From NCBI GenBank assembly GCA_002305235.1, contig DBQL01000059.1:1-10380 (forward strand): 10,380 nucleotides of DNA. Direction: 5' to 3'. Position numbers and translations under genes: made by a program. Origin of the DNA: Prevotella sp. UBA1395. Its GTDB lineage: Bacteria; Bacteroidota; Bacteroidia; Bacteroidales; Bacteroidaceae. A model generated the notes under the pieces. The model did not search any database. It saw only the letters and a list, made by a program, of their open reading frames with translations, and had not been told where the DNA came from. How positions within the stretch are numbered: the stretch's first letter is position 1; each line of letters starts with the position of its first letter. Of this stretch, positions 1-6,171 are shown piece by piece.

Positions 1-585
1 CTCGACGCTCAGGCCGTGAAGGTGCTGCAAGAGGGGGGCAGGGTGCTCATCACCGCGGCGGGAAAGGTGCGCTATGGCAATGACGTGAAGCAGACATACC
101 TGCCGGTATTCTGGAACACAAGTTGGTTCAAGATGCGTCCGCCGCATACCACCGGGGCCACGATCGACGTGAGCCACCCGCTGTTTCGCGAGTTCCCCAC
201 CGACAACTGGGCCAATCTGAACTGGTGGGAACTGCTCAATCGCGCTCAGGTGATGAACCTCTCGTTGTTGCCCAAGGACTATCAACCGTGCATACAACCT
301 ATCGATACGTGGCACGTGAGTCGTAAGCTCGGCATGCTGATAGAGGCTCGTGTACTCAACGGAAGGCTGTTGATGACTACGATGGACATCACGCACGACC
401 TCGATAAGAGGGTGGTGGCAAGGCAGATGCGCAAGGCTGTCATCGACTATATGAACTCGCCCGAGTTCAATCCCGCCATTCGTGTGACACCCGAGACGAT
501 AGCCAACTTCTTTGAGAACGAGGCTCCGGCAGTGAACATGTTTACCAAGGACAGTCCCGACGAGCTGAAACCCAAGATACAATAG
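1..585 (+). CDS. C-terminal fragment of a large glycoside hydrolase, probably GH2-type
   Basis: The reading frame is open from the first base and its first in-frame start codon is only an internal GTG at 16, so the gene begins upstream of the window; 194 codons and the TAG stop are present. The fragment resembles the C-terminal region of long Bacteroidota GH2-family proteins (beta-galactosidase-like). Visible landmarks are a GGRVLI strand, 'YLPVFWNTSWF', an HTTG motif, 'SHPLFREFPTDNW', 'LGMLIEARV' followed by 'GRLLMTTMDI', and a final 'VARQMRKAVIDYM' helix. In that family this region is a non-catalytic glutamine-amidotransferase-like domain behind the TIM barrel. The catalytic domain lies outside the window, so the substrate cannot be judged, and the GH2 call rests on recognised conserved phrases. 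It is transcribed rightward and followed by a strong hairpin. Confidence 0.7.
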   Translation, partial: LDAQAVKVLQEGGRVLITAAGKVRYGNDVKQTYLPVFWNTSWFKMRPPHTTGATIDVSHPLFREFPTDNWANLNWWELLNRAQVMNLSLLPKDYQPCIQPIDTWHVSRKLGMLIEARVLNGRLLMTTMDITHDLDKRVVARQMRKAVIDYMNSPEFNPAIRVTPETIANFFENEAPAVNMFTKDSPDELKPKIQ

Positions 586-619
586 TCGCCAAGGCCGTGG
601 CGGCACGGCCCGAAACACA

Positions 620-660
620 CCAAGACACCCCGATGCCGGTTTGGCGTCGGGGTGTCTTGG
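620..660. terminator. Bidirectional hairpin terminator between convergent genes
   Basis: A perfect 14-bp inverted repeat (CCAAGACACCCCGA at 620-633, complement at 647-660) is extended inward by a T-G wobble and a GCC/GGC pairing around a GGTTT loop. It lies 35 bp after the glycoside hydrolase stop and about 70 bp beyond the end of the convergent DUF4112 gene. There is no clear T-run on either side, so termination is inferred from stem strength and position. Confidence 0.7.
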
Positions 661-732
661 GATAGGTGGTACGAGTGTGTCGGTGGGGCGACGACTACGG
701 CAAGGGACCATGCCGGGGCCGTGGGGTGAGGG

Positions 733-1224
733 TCAGAACAGCATGCTGACGAGATGGATGGTGAGCTTGATGAGCAGCACGATGATGGCGATGAAGGCCA
801 AGATGGCCCCGGCGAAGACCCATGCCTTGCGGTTAACCTCGTGCACGACGGCGCGATCGTCGTCTATAAAGCCCTGTATGAGACGCATGTTGCGCATGTA
901 GGAGTGGCTGAAGATATCGAGGAGGTCGCCCAAGAAGAACGGGATGAGGCCTATGGCAATGTCTTTGGTCACGTTGTAGAGCACGGCGAGCGAGAGCGGT
1001 ACCGACTTCACCACGAAGAGACTGAACCATAAAAACGGTAGGGTCATGACCGCCGACACGGTGTCTCCCCATCCTCCCGGCACCAGTCCGAGTATGGGGT
1101 CGATATAGTATTTGTCCATCCATTCGGTGATTTTGGACATGACTTTATAGGAGGGCGTGCCCATGACGCGTTGTCGTCGGGCCTGCCTGCGGAGTGTCTT
1201 ATCGATGTGTTGATTCTCTTTCAT
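733..1224 (-). CDS. DUF4112 family small membrane protein
   Basis: This 163-residue protein matches the DUF4112 pattern. It has a basic N-terminus (residues 9-20), then two similar 'GLxPxxxGD' segments: 'GLVPGGWGD' at 46-54 and 'GLIPFFLGD' at 92-100. Each is coupled to a hydrophobic stretch (about 57-72 and 76-98). The conserved 'RNMRLIQGF' follows at 111-119. A third hydrophobic helix at about 136-162 forms the C-terminus. It is likely an inner-membrane protein. The biological role of DUF4112 proteins is not established, and the duplicated motif suggests an internal two-fold symmetry. The ATG at 1224 has no Shine-Dalgarno sequence, as is usual in Bacteroidota. It lies downstream of the araC-type gene on the same strand, but the 98-bp gap with a possible -7 box suggests it may be transcribed separately. 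Confidence 0.85.
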   Translation of the reverse strand: MKENQHIDKTLRRQARRQRVMGTPSYKVMSKITEWMDKYYIDPILGLVPGGWGDTVSAVMTLPFLWFSLFVVKSVPLSLAVLYNVTKDIAIGLIPFFLGDLLDIFSHSYMRNMRLIQGFIDDDRAVVHEVNRKAWVFAGAILAFIAIIVLLIKLTIHLVSMLF

Positions 1225-1285
1225 ACAATGCTTAGACTCCGATTATCGCGTTTTTGTTGCACGAAAAGCCTATTTTCTCGAGTCG

Positions 1286-1293
1286 CAAAGATG
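1286..1293 (-). promoter_or_regulatory. Weak candidate -7 box for the DUF4112 gene
   Basis: Read on the minus strand the bases are CATCTTTG, one mismatch from the Bacteroidota -7 consensus TAnnTTTG. The box lies about 60 bp before the DUF4112 start. No convincing -33 element is seen. Confidence 0.3.
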
Positions 1294-1322
1294 AGGGACG
1301 AAAGGGGATGAGGGTCTGAGCG

Positions 1323-2180
1323 TCAATAGTGTTTCACCCGGTACTGCTGCGGTGTGAGTCCGGTGGCCTTCTTAAAGAGACGGTTAAAGTAGGAATAATC
1401 ATCATATCCCAAGGCGGCCGCGATGTTTTTCACCGGGTGTTCGGTGGTAACCAGTAGCAGCTCGGCTTTCTCCATCTTGCGTCGGGTGATAAAAACGTTG
1501 GGCGTACTGCCTGTTTCTTGTTTGAAGACCCTGATGAGGTGATCTTTGGACATGCACGCCTTGTCGGCGAGGACAGACAGTTCGATGGGGGTGTCGAGAT
1601 GATGGAGGATATGGGTCATGGCCTCTTGGATGCGGTTGTCCTTGATGTTTCGCTTGGGCCGTGCGTTTTTCATGAATCGCGAGAAGAGCATGTACACGAT
1701 GCCTTGCGTCTCTATCTTGTCGCAAAGCGGACTTTTGCGGGTGAGCTGTATGTTATGGATGATCGACTGATGATTGTCGTAGCTATCGGGATTGGAGGAG
1801 GGAAGCTCAAGGAACGGGTTGATTTCGCACAGGCGTTTCATGAGCAGCCCGTCAATGGGAGAGGCCTCGACTTCTGTCGGGAAAGTCCAATCGGCCATGA
1901 CACTGCTGTCGTTGGCGTTGTTCTCATAGATGTGGAGATAGTAATGACAGAACAGTCCTGCGCACACATAACTGTGCCGGGTGTAGGCCGGAACAAGGTA
2001 TAGATGTCCGGGGGTGAGGGTGACGGTCTCGCCGTCGATGACGATTTGGGCTGTGCCCTCGGTCACCAAGTAGAGCCGGGCGAACGGACTGCGAACGCCT
2101 TTCCAGTTCCAGTCGGCATGTTGTCGGGCGTAACCGATGTTCAAAGTGAGAAAACTGATTTGGTCAGCAGAGTATGTCAT
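1323..2180 (-). CDS. AraC-family transcriptional regulator with N-terminal cupin domain
   Basis: From the start chosen here the protein has 285 residues. Residues about 30-85 form a cupin-like sugar-sensing domain, including 'IDGETVTLTPGHLYLVPA', which is typical of AraC N-termini. Residues about 185-285 hold the AraC DNA-binding domain with two helix-turn-helix units: 'LSVLADKACMSKDHLIRVFK' at 201-220, and 248-269 followed by the hallmark 'GLTPQQYR'. The frame is open for 18 more codons upstream (to 2234), but ATG 2180 is preferred because a good minus-strand promoter at 2199-2229 lies inside the longer version. The gene is divergent from the GH29 fucosidase. Local regulators of this kind commonly control the adjacent carbohydrate gene, so control of the fucosidase is a reasonable inference, but the inducer is unknown. 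The family is certain; the target is not. Confidence 0.9.
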   Translation of the reverse strand: MTYSADQISFLTLNIGYARQHADWNWKGVRSPFARLYLVTEGTAQIVIDGETVTLTPGHLYLVPAYTRHSYVCAGLFCHYYLHIYENNANDSSVMADWTFPTEVEASPIDGLLMKRLCEINPFLELPSSNPDSYDNHQSIIHNIQLTRKSPLCDKIETQGIVYMLFSRFMKNARPKRNIKDNRIQEAMTHILHHLDTPIELSVLADKACMSKDHLIRVFKQETGSTPNVFITRRKMEKAELLLVTTEHPVKNIAAALGYDDYSYFNRLFKKATGLTPQQYRVKHY

Positions 2181-2198
2181 GGGGATGGATGTTTGATG

Positions 2199-2229
2199 CA
2201 AAGGAAACGAATAAATCATGAAAGTGCAA
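2199..2229 (-). promoter_or_regulatory. Candidate promoter of the AraC-type regulator gene
   Basis: On the minus strand TTGC (2229-2226) and TTCCTTTG (2206-2199) are separated by 19 bp. They resemble the Bacteroidota -33 (TTTG) and -7 (TAnnTTTG) elements with one mismatch each. The position, just upstream of the ATG at 2180, supports that start over 2234. Confidence 0.4.
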
Positions 2230-2345
2230 CACATTGTGCGTTTTTTTTCATGTCTTGCGCCTTTTTTTTGAAAAATTGAAGGCTTTGTCGATATTGTCCT
2301 ATGATTCCAACGGGAAAATACACCGGTCTTCAGCGTTTATTTTCT

Positions 2346-2353
2346 TATCTTTG
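2346..2353 (+). promoter_or_regulatory. -7 box of the GH29 fucosidase promoter
   Basis: TATCTTTG is an exact match to the Bacteroidota consensus TAnnTTTG and lies 24 bp before the ATG at 2378, giving a short leader of roughly 15-20 nt. No clear -33 TTTG is seen at the usual distance, which would fit an activator-dependent promoter (inference). Its location inside the longer open frame (from 2234) argues against the longer start. Confidence 0.65.
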
Positions 2354-2377
2354 CGGCAGCTAAACAAAAATGATCCT

Positions 2378-4018
2378 ATGCAGTTGAAACAATGGCTTTT
2401 GCTGGGTGCGGCGTTGCTGTGGTGCGGTGCCCATGCCCAAGAATATCAGGTTCCGGTATCGGAAGAGCATGAGAAAATGGAAAAAGGGAAGTATGAACCC
2501 ACATGGCAGTCGCTCGGACAGCATCGGGTTCCGGAGTGGTTCAGAAACGCGAAGTTTGGCATCTGGGCACATTGGGGACCGCAATGCGTGGAGGGTTCGG
2601 GCGACTGGATGGCCCGATCGATGTATATGGAAGGCTCCGCGGAATACCGGCATCATTTGGAAAACTATGGGCATCCCTCCGAGTTCGGATTCAAAGATGT
2701 GCTTCCTTTGTTCAAGGCAGAGAAGTGGGACCCCGACAAATTGGTGGCGCTTTATAAGCAAACAGGCGCGCAATACTTCTTCGTATTGGGCAATCATCAC
2801 GACAACTACGATTTGTGGGACAGCAAATACCAGCCTTGGAACTCCATGAATATCGGTCCGCGGCGTGACGTGGTGGGCGAGTGGGCGAAAGCCGCGCGTA
2901 AGTACGGACTGCCGTTTGGCATCAGTTTTCATGCCGACCACGCTTGGACATGGTATGAGCCGGCACAGCGTTACGATCTGAACGGGCCGAAGGCCGGGGT
3001 GTATTACGATGGAAAACTGACCAAAGCCGATGGTAAGGGCAAATGGTGGGAGGGTCTCGACCCACAGGATTTGTACCAACAGAATCACCCGATGAGTGAG
3101 AAAAGTTGGTATAACGGGCAGATTCATCGCCAGTGGGACTGGTCAAACGGTGCGGCATTGCCCTCACGTCGTTTTGTGACCAACTTCTATGACCGGTGCC
3201 TCGATGCCATCAACAGGTACAATCCCGACTTGATTTATTTTGACGTGACAGTGTTGCCGTTCTATAAGATCAGCGATGCCGGACTGAAGATCGCGGCTCA
3301 TTTCTATAACCATAACGCCCGGATACATCAGGGAAAAGAGACCTCTGTGATGTTCGGAAAGATATTGAGTGAGGAACAGCGCAAGGCCATCACGTGGGAT
3401 GTGGAGCGCGGGGCGCCCAACCGGATTATCGATGAGCCGTGGCAGACATGCAACTGTATAGGCGGATGGCATTACAATACGGGCATCTACGAACGCAACG
3501 GGTATAAGTCGGCGGCCACTGTGGTGAAGCAATTGGTGGATATTGTGAGCAAAAACGGCAATCTGTTGCTGAGCATTCCCTTGCGTGCCGACGGCACGTT
3601 TGATGAGAAGGAGGCTGTGGTTCTCGAGGAATTGGGCGAATGGATGAGCGTGAACAAGGAATCGATCATCGGCACTCGCCCTTGGACGAAGTTTGGAGAA
3701 GGCCCTGTTGCCGAGAAAGACATCAAGCTAAACGCGCAGGGATTCAACGATGGCATGTATGGAAACATGACGTGGCAAGATGTGCGGTTCAATCAAAACA
3801 GCAAGTATCTCTATGTCACGGCAATGGGCTGGCCCGAGAACGGCACGCTCACCATCCGGGCGTTGGCCGAGGGAAGTGCCCTGTTCAAGTCAAAAATCAG
3901 GTCGGTGGAGCTTTTGGGCTATGGCCGGGTGCGCTTCCGTCGGACCGGGGCCGGATTGGAGGTGTCGCTCCCCAAGCCGGTCAACAAGATTGCACCGGTA
4001 TTGAAAATCAGGAAGTAG
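2378..4018 (+). CDS. Secreted GH29 alpha-L-fucosidase
   Basis: This 546-residue protein is expected to remove terminal alpha-L-fucose from glycans. Residues 1-20 are a type I signal peptide ending AHA before Gln21; the Cys at 16 is not in a proper lipobox, so a periplasmic or exported soluble enzyme is more likely than a lipoprotein. GH29 landmarks are 'KFGIWAHWG' (59-67), 'NHHDNYDLWDS' (139-149, the HHD motif that binds fucose) and 'NPDLIYFD' with the predicted nucleophile Asp289. A second active-site region follows, 'DVERG' (341-345) and 'PWQTC' (354-358). The tail from about 440 fits the usual C-terminal beta-sandwich. Where many GH29 enzymes have WE, this one has WQ (Gln356), so the acid/base is probably another glutamate (Glu343 or Glu353). 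The first ATG after the promoter was chosen. The divergent AraC gene suggests sugar-responsive control. Confidence 0.92.
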   Translation: MQLKQWLLLGAALLWCGAHAQEYQVPVSEEHEKMEKGKYEPTWQSLGQHRVPEWFRNAKFGIWAHWGPQCVEGSGDWMARSMYMEGSAEYRHHLENYGHPSEFGFKDVLPLFKAEKWDPDKLVALYKQTGAQYFFVLGNHHDNYDLWDSKYQPWNSMNIGPRRDVVGEWAKAARKYGLPFGISFHADHAWTWYEPAQRYDLNGPKAGVYYDGKLTKADGKGKWWEGLDPQDLYQQNHPMSEKSWYNGQIHRQWDWSNGAALPSRRFVTNFYDRCLDAINRYNPDLIYFDVTVLPFYKISDAGLKIAAHFYNHNARIHQGKETSVMFGKILSEEQRKAITWDVERGAPNRIIDEPWQTCNCIGGWHYNTGIYERNGYKSAATVVKQLVDIVSKNGNLLLSIPLRADGTFDEKEAVVLEELGEWMSVNKESIIGTRPWTKFGEGPVAEKDIKLNAQGFNDGMYGNMTWQDVRFNQNSKYLYVTAMGWPENGTLTIRALAEGSALFKSKIRSVELLGYGRVRFRRTGAGLEVSLPKPVNKIAPVLKIRK

Positions 4019-4323
4019 GCTTTCTTTTGGTTCGAGTCGACAGTGGGTAAGTGCTCAGAAAACGCATTTCTAACCATTGGTATAACGCTGCCCCCAAGGC
4101 ATACTGCCATCATGATTCCCCTTTTTTCCCTACTCTGCTGCCTACGGTATCAAGAGAAAACACCGGTTCCCGACAATCTGTTCATCATGAGCGTCTTGCC
4201 TGTTCTGTTCTCGTTGTCGATGGTCACGATGGCAGGATTCGGCAGATATTTCATACAATAAATTCTCCAATGAGATAACGCTTTAACCGTTTCAAATCAT
4301 TCAAGGACACTCAAATCAAAGCT
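4019..4323 (+). other. 305-bp gap; one doubtful 49-residue hydrophobic reading frame
   Basis: No clear terminator or consensus -7 box is seen here, so read-through from the fucosidase into the SDR gene is possible. One frame from ATG 4112 to the stop at 4261 would encode 49 residues with a hydrophobic stretch ('NLFIMSVLPVLFSLSMVTMA') that could span a membrane. It has no recognised family, no visible ribosome binding site and ordinary intergenic composition. It could be the worn-down end of a former transporter gene, or chance. Confidence 0.25.
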
Positions 4324-5037
4324 ATGGCCAATCAATTCAACGACAAGGTGGTTGTGGTGACCGGCGGAGCACAGGGCATCGGGCTGTGTATCGCAGACGA
4401 GTTTCGCAAGGAAGGCGCTCATGTTTGTGTCATCGACAAGCAAGATGGTCCCCATTTTGTGGGCGATATTTCCAATAAAGACGTGTTGGAGGCCTTTGCC
4501 TCCGACATCATTGACCGGTATGGCCGAGTAGATTGCATCATCAACAACGCCTTGCCACTGATGAAAGGCATTGACCAGTGCACCTACGAAGAGTTCCAAT
4601 ATGCCTTGAGCGTGGGTGTGACGGCACCTTTCTATTTGGTCAAGCTCCTGATGAATCACCTCTGCGACGGGGCCTCCATTGTCAACATCTCCTCCTCGCG
4701 CGACCGCATGAGTCAGCCCCGGACCGAGAGTTACACCGCGGCCAAGGGCGGCATTGCAGCCCTTACCCATGCCTTGGCGGTGAGCTTGGCAGGCAAGGCA
4801 CGGGTGAACTCCATCTCGCCGGGATGGATCGACACCGCTTTTCAATCCTACGAAGGCCCTGATGCCACCCAGCATCCGGCCGGCAGGGTGGGGCATCCGT
4901 TGGATATTGCGCATGTCGTCATGTTTCTTTGTTCAGACAAGGCCGGGTTTATCACCGGCGAGAACATCTGCGTCGATGGCGGCATGACCAAGCAAATGAT
5001 CTATCACGGAGACCATCATTGGCATCTCGAGCAATGA
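4324..5037 (+). CDS. SDR-family NAD(P)-dependent oxidoreductase
   Basis: This 237-residue protein is a classical short-chain dehydrogenase/reductase. It has the Rossmann nucleotide-binding motif TGGAQGIG at 13-20, 'DIS' at 48-50 near the adenine pocket, NNA at 74-76, the catalytic serine in 'NISSS' (121-125), and Tyr137/Lys141 in 'YTAAK'. 'SPGWIDT' follows at 165-171 and 'GENICVDGGM' at 212-221. The acidic residue after the second strand (Asp38) hints at preference for NAD over NADP. The position usually held by the catalytic Asn ('VNLTGPF') is Gly98 ('VGVTAPF'). The tail 'MIYHGDHHWHLEQ' is typical of one SDR subgroup found in anaerobes. The substrate cannot be read from sequence. Its place behind the fucosidase makes a sugar or sugar-derived alcohol plausible, but this is only context. 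The protein is soluble, with no signal peptide. Confidence 0.88.
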   Translation: MANQFNDKVVVVTGGAQGIGLCIADEFRKEGAHVCVIDKQDGPHFVGDISNKDVLEAFASDIIDRYGRVDCIINNALPLMKGIDQCTYEEFQYALSVGVTAPFYLVKLLMNHLCDGASIVNISSSRDRMSQPRTESYTAAKGGIAALTHALAVSLAGKARVNSISPGWIDTAFQSYEGPDATQHPAGRVGHPLDIAHVVMFLCSDKAGFITGENICVDGGMTKQMIYHGDHHWHLEQ

Positions 5038-5143
5038 ACATGCCGACCGACAAGGTTCCCGTAACCCAAATTCCGGAAATTTTTCATAGCTCTGTCGAGT
5101 CAACTCGTCGGTAGATAGCCCACGACAGGCAAGACGCAGATAA

Positions 5144-5168
5144 TCAGCTTTTTTTTGAAAAAAGTTGA
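5144..5168 (+). terminator. A/T hairpin after the SDR gene; possible terminator
   Basis: TCAGCTTTTTT and AAAAAAGTTGA pair over 11 bp (one G-T wobble) around a TTG loop, 107 bp after the SDR stop. Because the T-run sits inside the stem rather than after it, this is an atypical terminator. It may instead be a bent A/T tract upstream of the promoter at 5177-5205. The rest of 5038-5143 holds only short palindromes (TTCCGGAA at 5071-5078 and CGAG/CTCG at 5096-5107). Confidence 0.3.
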
Positions 5169-5176
5169 TAAACCAT

Positions 5177-5205
5177 TTTGATATCGGATATAATACATAT
5201 CTTTG
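5177..5205 (+). promoter_or_regulatory. Promoter of the Cys/His plus lysine-rich protein gene
   Basis: TATCTTTG at 5198-5205 is an exact TAnnTTTG -7 box, with TTTG at 5177-5180 as a -33 element 17 bp upstream (slightly short). Transcription would start near 5212 and give a leader of about 150 nt. Confidence 0.6.
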
Positions 5206-5211
5206 TCGCAG

Positions 5212-5367
5212 TGTGCGGGGCGTATGCGTTGTTGCCCGCGACTGTCGTCGCTTCATGGTGCGCGCCGGCCCGTATTGTCCCCGGCAAGACGGTTGGCACG
5301 AGAGCACCAAGCACGGGTTCAGAAAGATTATCAATCAAATATCAATCAGAGTTATGAAAAAATCATC
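5212..5367 (+). other. Long 5' leader of the lysine-rich protein gene
   Basis: About 150 nt separate the predicted transcription start from the first usable start codon. The first part is GC-rich (several CGGC/GCCGG segments) and the last 40 nt are AT-rich, with TATCAATCA twice at 5329-5337 and 5340-5348, exactly 11 bp apart. Although the lysine-rich frame stays open back to about 5203, no ATG begins that extension and its composition is unlike the gene. I treat it as untranslated and recognise no known riboswitch. Confidence 0.35.
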
Positions 5368-5955
5368 ATGTTATTGTTTGCGGTCATGGTTGCCTCGTTG
5401 GCCCATGCGCAGAGTGTTTACATTGCGACGAGCAACAGTGCCGTGGCCTATCACAAGAGCCGTGACTGCGGTTATCTGAACAATGCCAAGACGGTGAGGC
5501 CGGTCTCGCTCTCGGACGCCAAGGAGATGGGCCGGCACGCTTGCACGGCATGTTACGGTAAGTCGGAAGGCGCGGCAACGAAGTCTGCCACCCGTGCCGC
5601 AGCTTCTCGCAAGACTGTCGCCAAGGACAACAATGCCGACGAGTTGCCCGTAACCAAGAAGGCAACCACGGCCCGTAAGAGCGCCAAGAAGGTGCAGGCC
5701 GATGCCGAAAAAGAAGTGAAGGATGCCAAGGCCGACACCAAGAAGACCGTCACGAAGTCCACGAAGACCATGAAAAAATCGGCTTCCGATGCCGAGAAAG
5801 AGGCTGTGACTGCCAAGAAGACGGTGAAGAAGAGCGCGAAGAAGGTCGCTTCCGATGCCGAGAAAGAGGCAACGGCCACCAAGAAAACGGTGAAGAAGAC
5901 CACGAAGAAAGCTGTCAAGAAAGCGACCGAAAAGACGGTGAAAGAAGCCGCCTGA
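5368..5955 (+). CDS. Probable exported protein: Cys/His module plus histone H1-like lysine-rich tail
   Basis: From ATG 5368 the protein has 195 residues. The first 15 look like a signal peptide lacking its charged beginning ('MLLFAVMVASLAHAQ', cleavage after AHA). Residues about 16-64 form a small module with 'AYHKSRDC' (His29, Cys34) and 'GRHACTAC' (His57, Cys59, Cys62), resembling metal-binding modules found at the ends of many secreted Bacteroidota proteins. From about 70 to the end it is almost only Lys, Ala, Thr, Ser, Glu and Asp, with KKTVKK-type repeats like bacterial histone H1-like tails. An ATG at 5354 sits where a normal start (MKKII...) would be, but it is one base out of frame because the A-run at 5357-5362 has six rather than seven As. 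The gene has its own promoter and terminator. The function is unknown; binding of a polyanion is an inference from the basic tail. Confidence 0.75.
   Translation: MLLFAVMVASLAHAQSVYIATSNSAVAYHKSRDCGYLNNAKTVRPVSLSDAKEMGRHACTACYGKSEGAATKSATRAAASRKTVAKDNNADELPVTKKATTARKSAKKVQADAEKEVKDAKADTKKTVTKSTKTMKKSASDAEKEAVTAKKTVKKSAKKVASDAEKEATATKKTVKKTTKKAVKKATEKTVKEAA
5782..5913 (+). repeat. Two 66-bp in-frame tandem repeats coding for 22-residue units
   Basis: The 23-bp segment beginning GCTTCCGATGCCGAG occurs at 5782-5804 and again at 5848-5870, exactly 66 bp apart. The units encode residues 139-160 and 161-182 (both start ASDAEKEA and contain KKTVKK). A more diverged copy (ADAEKEV..., residues 111-135) lies just upstream. 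This fits growth of the tail by duplication. Confidence 0.75.
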
Positions 5956-5989
5956 TTTTTGGTTTCGCGATGATTCGATGATGCTGAGG

Positions 5990-6053
5990 GGATGTATCGG
6001 TTGTGATGCCACCGGGAATAACGGGCAAAGGGCAAACCGATACATCCTTTTTT
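5990..6053 (+). terminator. Rho-independent terminator of the lysine-rich protein gene
   Basis: A perfect 13-bp stem (GGATGTATCGGTT at 5990-6002 with its complement at 6035-6047) is followed at once by six Ts (6048-6053). The 32-nt loop can form a small inner TGCC/GGCA pairing. The hairpin lies 34 bp after the stop codon. Confidence 0.9.
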
Positions 6054-6171
6054 AATGCAACGTCTCATCCCATGACACATCCTCCCGATACCCTATTGCC
6101 TTGTAAAAGACAACCGGTGACGTAGCCCGGGGCATGTGCATGTTTTATTTCACGATTAAAAGCAACATTTT

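Noticed and set aside
2181..2234. Longer N-terminus for the AraC regulator (18 more residues)
   Set aside because: The likely promoter sits within it and the extra residues do not resemble the family; ATG 2180 is the better start.
2234..2377. Longer N-terminus for the fucosidase (48 more residues)
   Set aside because: A perfect -7 box lies inside it and the signal peptide begins exactly at ATG 2378.
5165..5479. Plus-strand frame through the leader that contains ATG 5354
   Set aside because: The peptide from ATG 5354 loses family character after Lys-Lys and stops after 41 residues; it is best explained by the one-base A-run difference, not as a gene.
5371..6045. 224-codon minus-strand frame opposite the lysine-rich gene
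   Set aside because: The Leu/Phe/Gly-rich translation is the complement of Lys/Ala codons. The plus strand has the promoter, signal peptide and terminator in the right order.
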